64,000 nt of DNA. Origin: G963678445 sp963678445. GTDB taxonomy: Bacteria > Hydrogenedentota > Hydrogenedentia > Hydrogenedentales > G963678445. Both the position numbers and the translations under genes were made by a program. Of this stretch, positions 61,823-64,000 are shown one piece after another (within the stretch, counting starts at the first letter, position 1; the number at the start of each line of letters is the position of its first letter). The stretch spans positions 1,116,001-1,180,000 of the forward strand of contig OY782877.1 of NCBI GenBank assembly GCA_963678445.1, written 5' to 3'. The notes under the pieces were generated by a model. That model searched no databases. It was not told the origin of the DNA and saw only the letters and a program-made list of their open reading frames with translations.

Positions 61823-62311
61823 TCAATAGTTATAGCACTTTATTTTTTTACATTTATCCTCATCGTGCTCTGCAGGCGATGTCCCCCCCATACTACAATC
61901 ACCTATTTTTCTTACCAAAGTGTATGGACATTTATCAGGGCAACCTTTTTCTTCACATTCATCGGTACAGCAACCAAAGGTATCGTTTCCGCCATTTTTC
62001 AAACATGTTCCTATCTGACCATAACTTTTCTTAACTGTCGAAGGACCTCCACACCCAGAACACCCATAATCCCATTTTTTGTTGCTCCATGAACAAATTG
62101 ATGTAACTTCATCTGAAGGTTTACAAGTATGAATATCAGTGCATGAGCAAGTAGCCTTTCCCTTGATTTGGCTGAGGGAGTCCTGCGGGGCTTGCTGGAG
62201 GGTTTGGCTTTCGAAGCGGAGGCTGGGCGCGGTGTCGGAGAGGATAATGACGCCGAGGATGAAGGTGAGGGCGATGAGGGTGGTGGTGAGGGATTTTTTT
62301 GAGGTGTTCAT
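61823..62311 (-). CDS. Small Cys-rich secreted protein (162 aa, 15 Cys)
   Basis: The ATG at 62311 is chosen because it overlaps the Lgt-like stop as ATGA and has AAAGGAAA upstream; the long open frame further upstream is a shadow of the lgt-like gene. Residues about 8-25 are a membrane anchor or signal (LTTTLIALTFILGVIILS). After a Gln-rich linker (LRFESQTLQQAPQDSLSQIK) come 15 cysteines: 55, 57, 63, 73, 84, 87, 103, 114, 115, 119, 124, 128, 139, 154 and 159, suggesting a disulfide-knotted or metal-binding product. It could be a secreted peptide precursor; no double-glycine site is seen. Family unknown. Confidence 0.75.
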   Translation of the reverse strand: MNTSKKSLTTTLIALTFILGVIILSDTAPSLRFESQTLQQAPQDSLSQIKGKATCSCTDIHTCKPSDEVTSICSWSNKKWDYGCSGCGGPSTVKKSYGQIGTCLKNGGNDTFGCCTDECEEKGCPDKCPYTLVRKIGDCSMGGTSPAEHDEDKCKKIKCYNY

Positions 62312-63182
62312 GGGGTTTTCCTTTCGTGGGGTTGTGGGGGCCAGTCCGGGGTGGGTGGGGATACGGGGGCGTTCCGGACGGGCGATTCTTCGGGTTCTGA
62401 AATAGCGGTACTGCGTCGGCGCAGCCACAACGCGAGTGCTGCACCGAGGAAAATCAGGGCGATGGAAATGCATTGGGACACGGTCATCCCTAAGATATCG
62501 TGGGCGCTGTCGCCGCGAAACGTTTCGACGAAGCCACGCCAGCAGCCGTAGCCCACGAGGTAGCCGCAGAGCACCCCGCCGTGAAATCGGAGTCGGGGGC
62601 GCAGCCAGAGCAGTATCCCGAACAGTACCAGCAGGCCCAGCGTCATGTACAGCTGCGTGGGATGTACGGCGAGCGAGTGGGTTTCGACGGGAAAGAGGAG
62701 TCCTTGATCCACCTGCGCGTCCCAGGGGTGGGAGTAGCGGGGAAAGTGGACGCCCCAGGGCAGACGCGTGGGTAGTCCCCAGCAGCAACCGTTAAGAAAA
62801 CAGCCGATGCGGGTGATGGCTTCGCCAAAGGCAAGACACGGCGCAAGCCGGTCGAGGAGCAGCAGGGTGGGCAGGCGAAAAATCCATGCATAGAGGAACA
62901 CGACGAACAGTCCCCCGAGGAAGCCGCCGTAAAAGACGAGTCCGCTGCTGGTGAGGGAGAAAATTTGACAGACAGGTTCGCCGAACTGGATCACATGGAA
63001 AGCGCGCCTGCAATAGCGCCGAGAAAAATCCACACCCCGATATCGGGACGGATGCCGATAGGGGTGCGGCTACGCCGGTCGGAATAGAGCAGCCAGACCA
63101 TTCCCAGCACAAAACTCAGGCATAGACAAAAGCTGTAGGCATAGATGGGCACATCGAATATACGCAGAACTATAGGTCTCAT
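62308..63182 (-). pseudogene. lgt: Lgt-like prolipoprotein diacylglyceryl transferase with one-base frameshift
   Basis: The product transfers diacylglycerol to the lipobox cysteine of prolipoproteins. Start ATG at 63182 with GGAGG 6 nt upstream. The first frame encodes RPIVLRIFDVPIYAYSFCLC through FLGAIAGALSM and stops at 62991; the second frame resumes with AFHVIQFGEPVCQIF and continues to 62308. The join is near 63004, needing a -1 shift (one missing base). The remainder is canonical: LVFYGGFLGG, LAFGEAITRIGCFLNGCCWG, HPTQLYMTL and WRGFVETFRGD with the catalytic Arg/Glu. Motif conservation suggests a recent mutation or an assembly error rather than old decay. First gene of the operon. Confidence 0.82.
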
Positions 63183-63201
63183 GATATCCTCCCTATAGAA
63201 A

Positions 63202-63230
63202 ACTCTACATGAGTAGCACGGATTTGTCAA
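63202..63230 (-). promoter_or_regulatory. Sigma-70-like promoter of the envelope operon
   Basis: On the minus strand a perfect -35 TTGACA (63230-63225), a 17-nt spacer and -10 TAGAGT (63207-63202), 20 nt before the lgt-like ATG. Confidence 0.7.
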
Positions 63231-63406
63231 TACCAATATTTTTACGCTACCCACACACACATACTACAGTGACTCCCAAAGAGCGTATGCGGCACTTTGG
63301 GGGGCAGGGGGAGAATGGTGTATACTTGAGAAAGTGTGGAAGGGGGTGGCGGCTTTCGGGCTGTGTGCTGGCGTGATTGGGTGAAGAAACAACAGTAAAA
63401 AGTTGG

Positions 63407-63754
63407 ATGCAGATGGAAATTCAGCGATCGAAGGAAGAAAACGTAACGTTGCTCGTGTTGCGGGGGCGTCTGGATGAAATGGCGACGACTTCGGTGGAGC
63501 AGGTATTTTCGGAAATACTGGAAGCGGGCGCAAAGCAGGTTTTGCTTGATTTGGAGGGGGTGGAGTATGTGAGTAGCAGCGGGTTGCGGGTGTTGCTTAT
63601 GTTGGCGAAAGCGTTGCAGAAATCGCAGGGAATGTTAAAGCTGTGCAAGCTGAGTCCGTTTGTCGCTGAGGTGTTTGAGATTAGCAACTTTATACGCCTG
63701 TTTGATGTACATGAAAATCGCGCAGAGGCGTTGGCCGCATTTGGAAAGGGATAA
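63407..63754 (+). CDS. STAS-domain anti-anti-sigma factor-like protein
   Basis: A 115-residue single STAS domain (start ATG 63407, or 63413; the RBS is poor). The pattern is that of SpoIIAA/RsbV: VTLLVLRGRLDEMATTSVEQ, then VLLDLEGVEYVSSSGLRVLL with the expected phosphorylatable serine pair, and a final FIRLFDVHENRAEALAAF. Such proteins release a sigma factor or enzyme from an anti-sigma kinase. A possible -10 TATACT is at 63321. It is followed 19 nt later by a protein kinase gene. Confidence 0.88.
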   Translation: MQMEIQRSKEENVTLLVLRGRLDEMATTSVEQVFSEILEAGAKQVLLDLEGVEYVSSSGLRVLLMLAKALQKSQGMLKLCKLSPFVAEVFEISNFIRLFDVHENRAEALAAFGKG

Positions 63755-63773
63755 GATTTCCGCATAGGGTGTA

Positions 63774-64000
63774 ATGGCGCGTGTGAACAGAGATCCTTCG
63801 ACAGAAAAAACGGTGCGGCAAGAAGAGGTAGCGACGGCATTGGTAACACCGGCGGCGTCTGCGGATAACATGGACGTCGTTTGGCCGGTGGGTTCTTTTC
63901 TGGATGGACGATATCGCGTATTGGAGGTGCGGGGGGGCGCTGGCAAGAGTGGGATGGGGGTGGTGTATATTGTGGCGGATGGGGAACGCAAGTATGCGGT
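63774..64000 (+). CDS. Ser/Thr protein kinase, N-terminal fragment cut by window edge
   Basis: From an ATG at 63774 the frame is open to the window edge (75 codons). After a variable N-terminus the start of a Hanks-type kinase is clear: GSFLDGRYRVLEVRGGAGKS, then GMGVVYIVADGERKYAV just before the expected VAIK lysine. The P-loop is expanded (GGAGKSGMG). It follows the STAS gene, so it may phosphorylate within a partner-switching system. It is a second kinase, distinct from the one at 31012. Confidence 0.78.
   Translation, partial: MARVNRDPSTEKTVRQEEVATALVTPAASADNMDVVWPVGSFLDGRYRVLEVRGGAGKSGMGVVYIVADGERKYA

Noticed and set aside
62312..62788. N-terminal extension of the Cys-rich protein to 321 residues
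   Set aside because: The extension overlaps the Lgt-like coding sequence in another frame and is Arg/Pro-rich; the ATG at 62311 has an RBS and ATGA coupling.

Overview
The window (64 kb, moderately GC-rich with one AT-rich island at about 51.5-51.9 kb) looks like chromosome from a motile, anaerobic or fermentative, Gram-negative bacterium. The evidence is a lipid A type acyltransferase, lipoprotein machinery, five flagellins, an electron-bifurcating type [FeFe] hydrogenase with Rex, a GH106-like glycosidase, two Gfo/Idh/MocA oxidoreductases and a dockerin-tailed surface protein. This mix recalls little-cultured phyla such as Hydrogenedentota, Sumerlaeota, Lentisphaerota or Planctomycetota. 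That placement is a low-confidence inference; no rRNA or universal marker set is present.

Layout. 0-10.3 kb (minus strand): aroD (cut by the window edge), an LpxL-like acyltransferase, an MBL/beta-CASP nuclease, isochorismate synthase, an alpha/beta hydrolase with a histone-H1-like tail, uvrC, a DUF481 protein and a TauE/SafE permease. 10.5-18.7 kb (plus): PlsC-like acyltransferase, ACC-deaminase-like PLP enzyme, Gfo/Idh/MocA oxidoreductase, HEAT + PI-PLC-like protein, a tandem repeat array, a second Gfo/Idh/MocA enzyme and a phosphodiester glycosidase. 18.8-19.9 kb: a lone flagellin with its own sigma-28 promoter. 20-36.6 kb: sugar isomerase/epimerase, an orphan ORF carrying a repeat insert, DMT transporter, GH106-like enzyme, GT-C glycosyltransferase, SDR, a kinase-MshEN fusion, YkgJ-like protein, hisS and a secreted NTF2-like protein. 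37-46 kb (minus): rex, a [2Fe-2S] protein, a sensory hydrogenase, a SpoIIE phosphatase and HydCBA. 46.4-51.5 kb: DEAD-box helicase, TPR membrane protein, PIG-L deacetylase and a YvyF-like flagellar protein. 51.9-56.6 kb: a sigma-28 promoter, four tandem flagellins and flaG. 56.9-58.7 kb: a DUF5011/dockerin surface protein. 58.8-63.2 kb (minus): a five-gene envelope operon (Lgt-like, Cys-rich secreted protein, two paralogous membrane-anchored proteins, C39-peptidase-like protein). 63.4-64 kb: a STAS protein and the start of a Ser/Thr kinase.

Three things stand out beyond ordinary annotation. (1) A dispersed hairpin repeat of about 70-120 bp, with a GGTCCAGCGACC palindrome at one end and an AAGGACCATA block in the middle, occurs at ten or more places. 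Twice it forms tandem arrays, once it lies in frame inside a coding region, and once it supplies the stop codon of a gene. (2) All five flagellin leaders carry a short hairpin with GGA in the loop, the signature of CsrA binding, and the four-gene cluster sits behind a perfect sigma-28 promoter with a leader of about 470 nt. (3) The Lgt / Cys-rich / twin-anchor / C39-like operon has its own sigma-70-like promoter and apparent frameshifts in its first and last genes; it is the best candidate here for an undescribed system.

Limits: all calls are by eye from translated sequence and motif knowledge. No database search or structure prediction was run.
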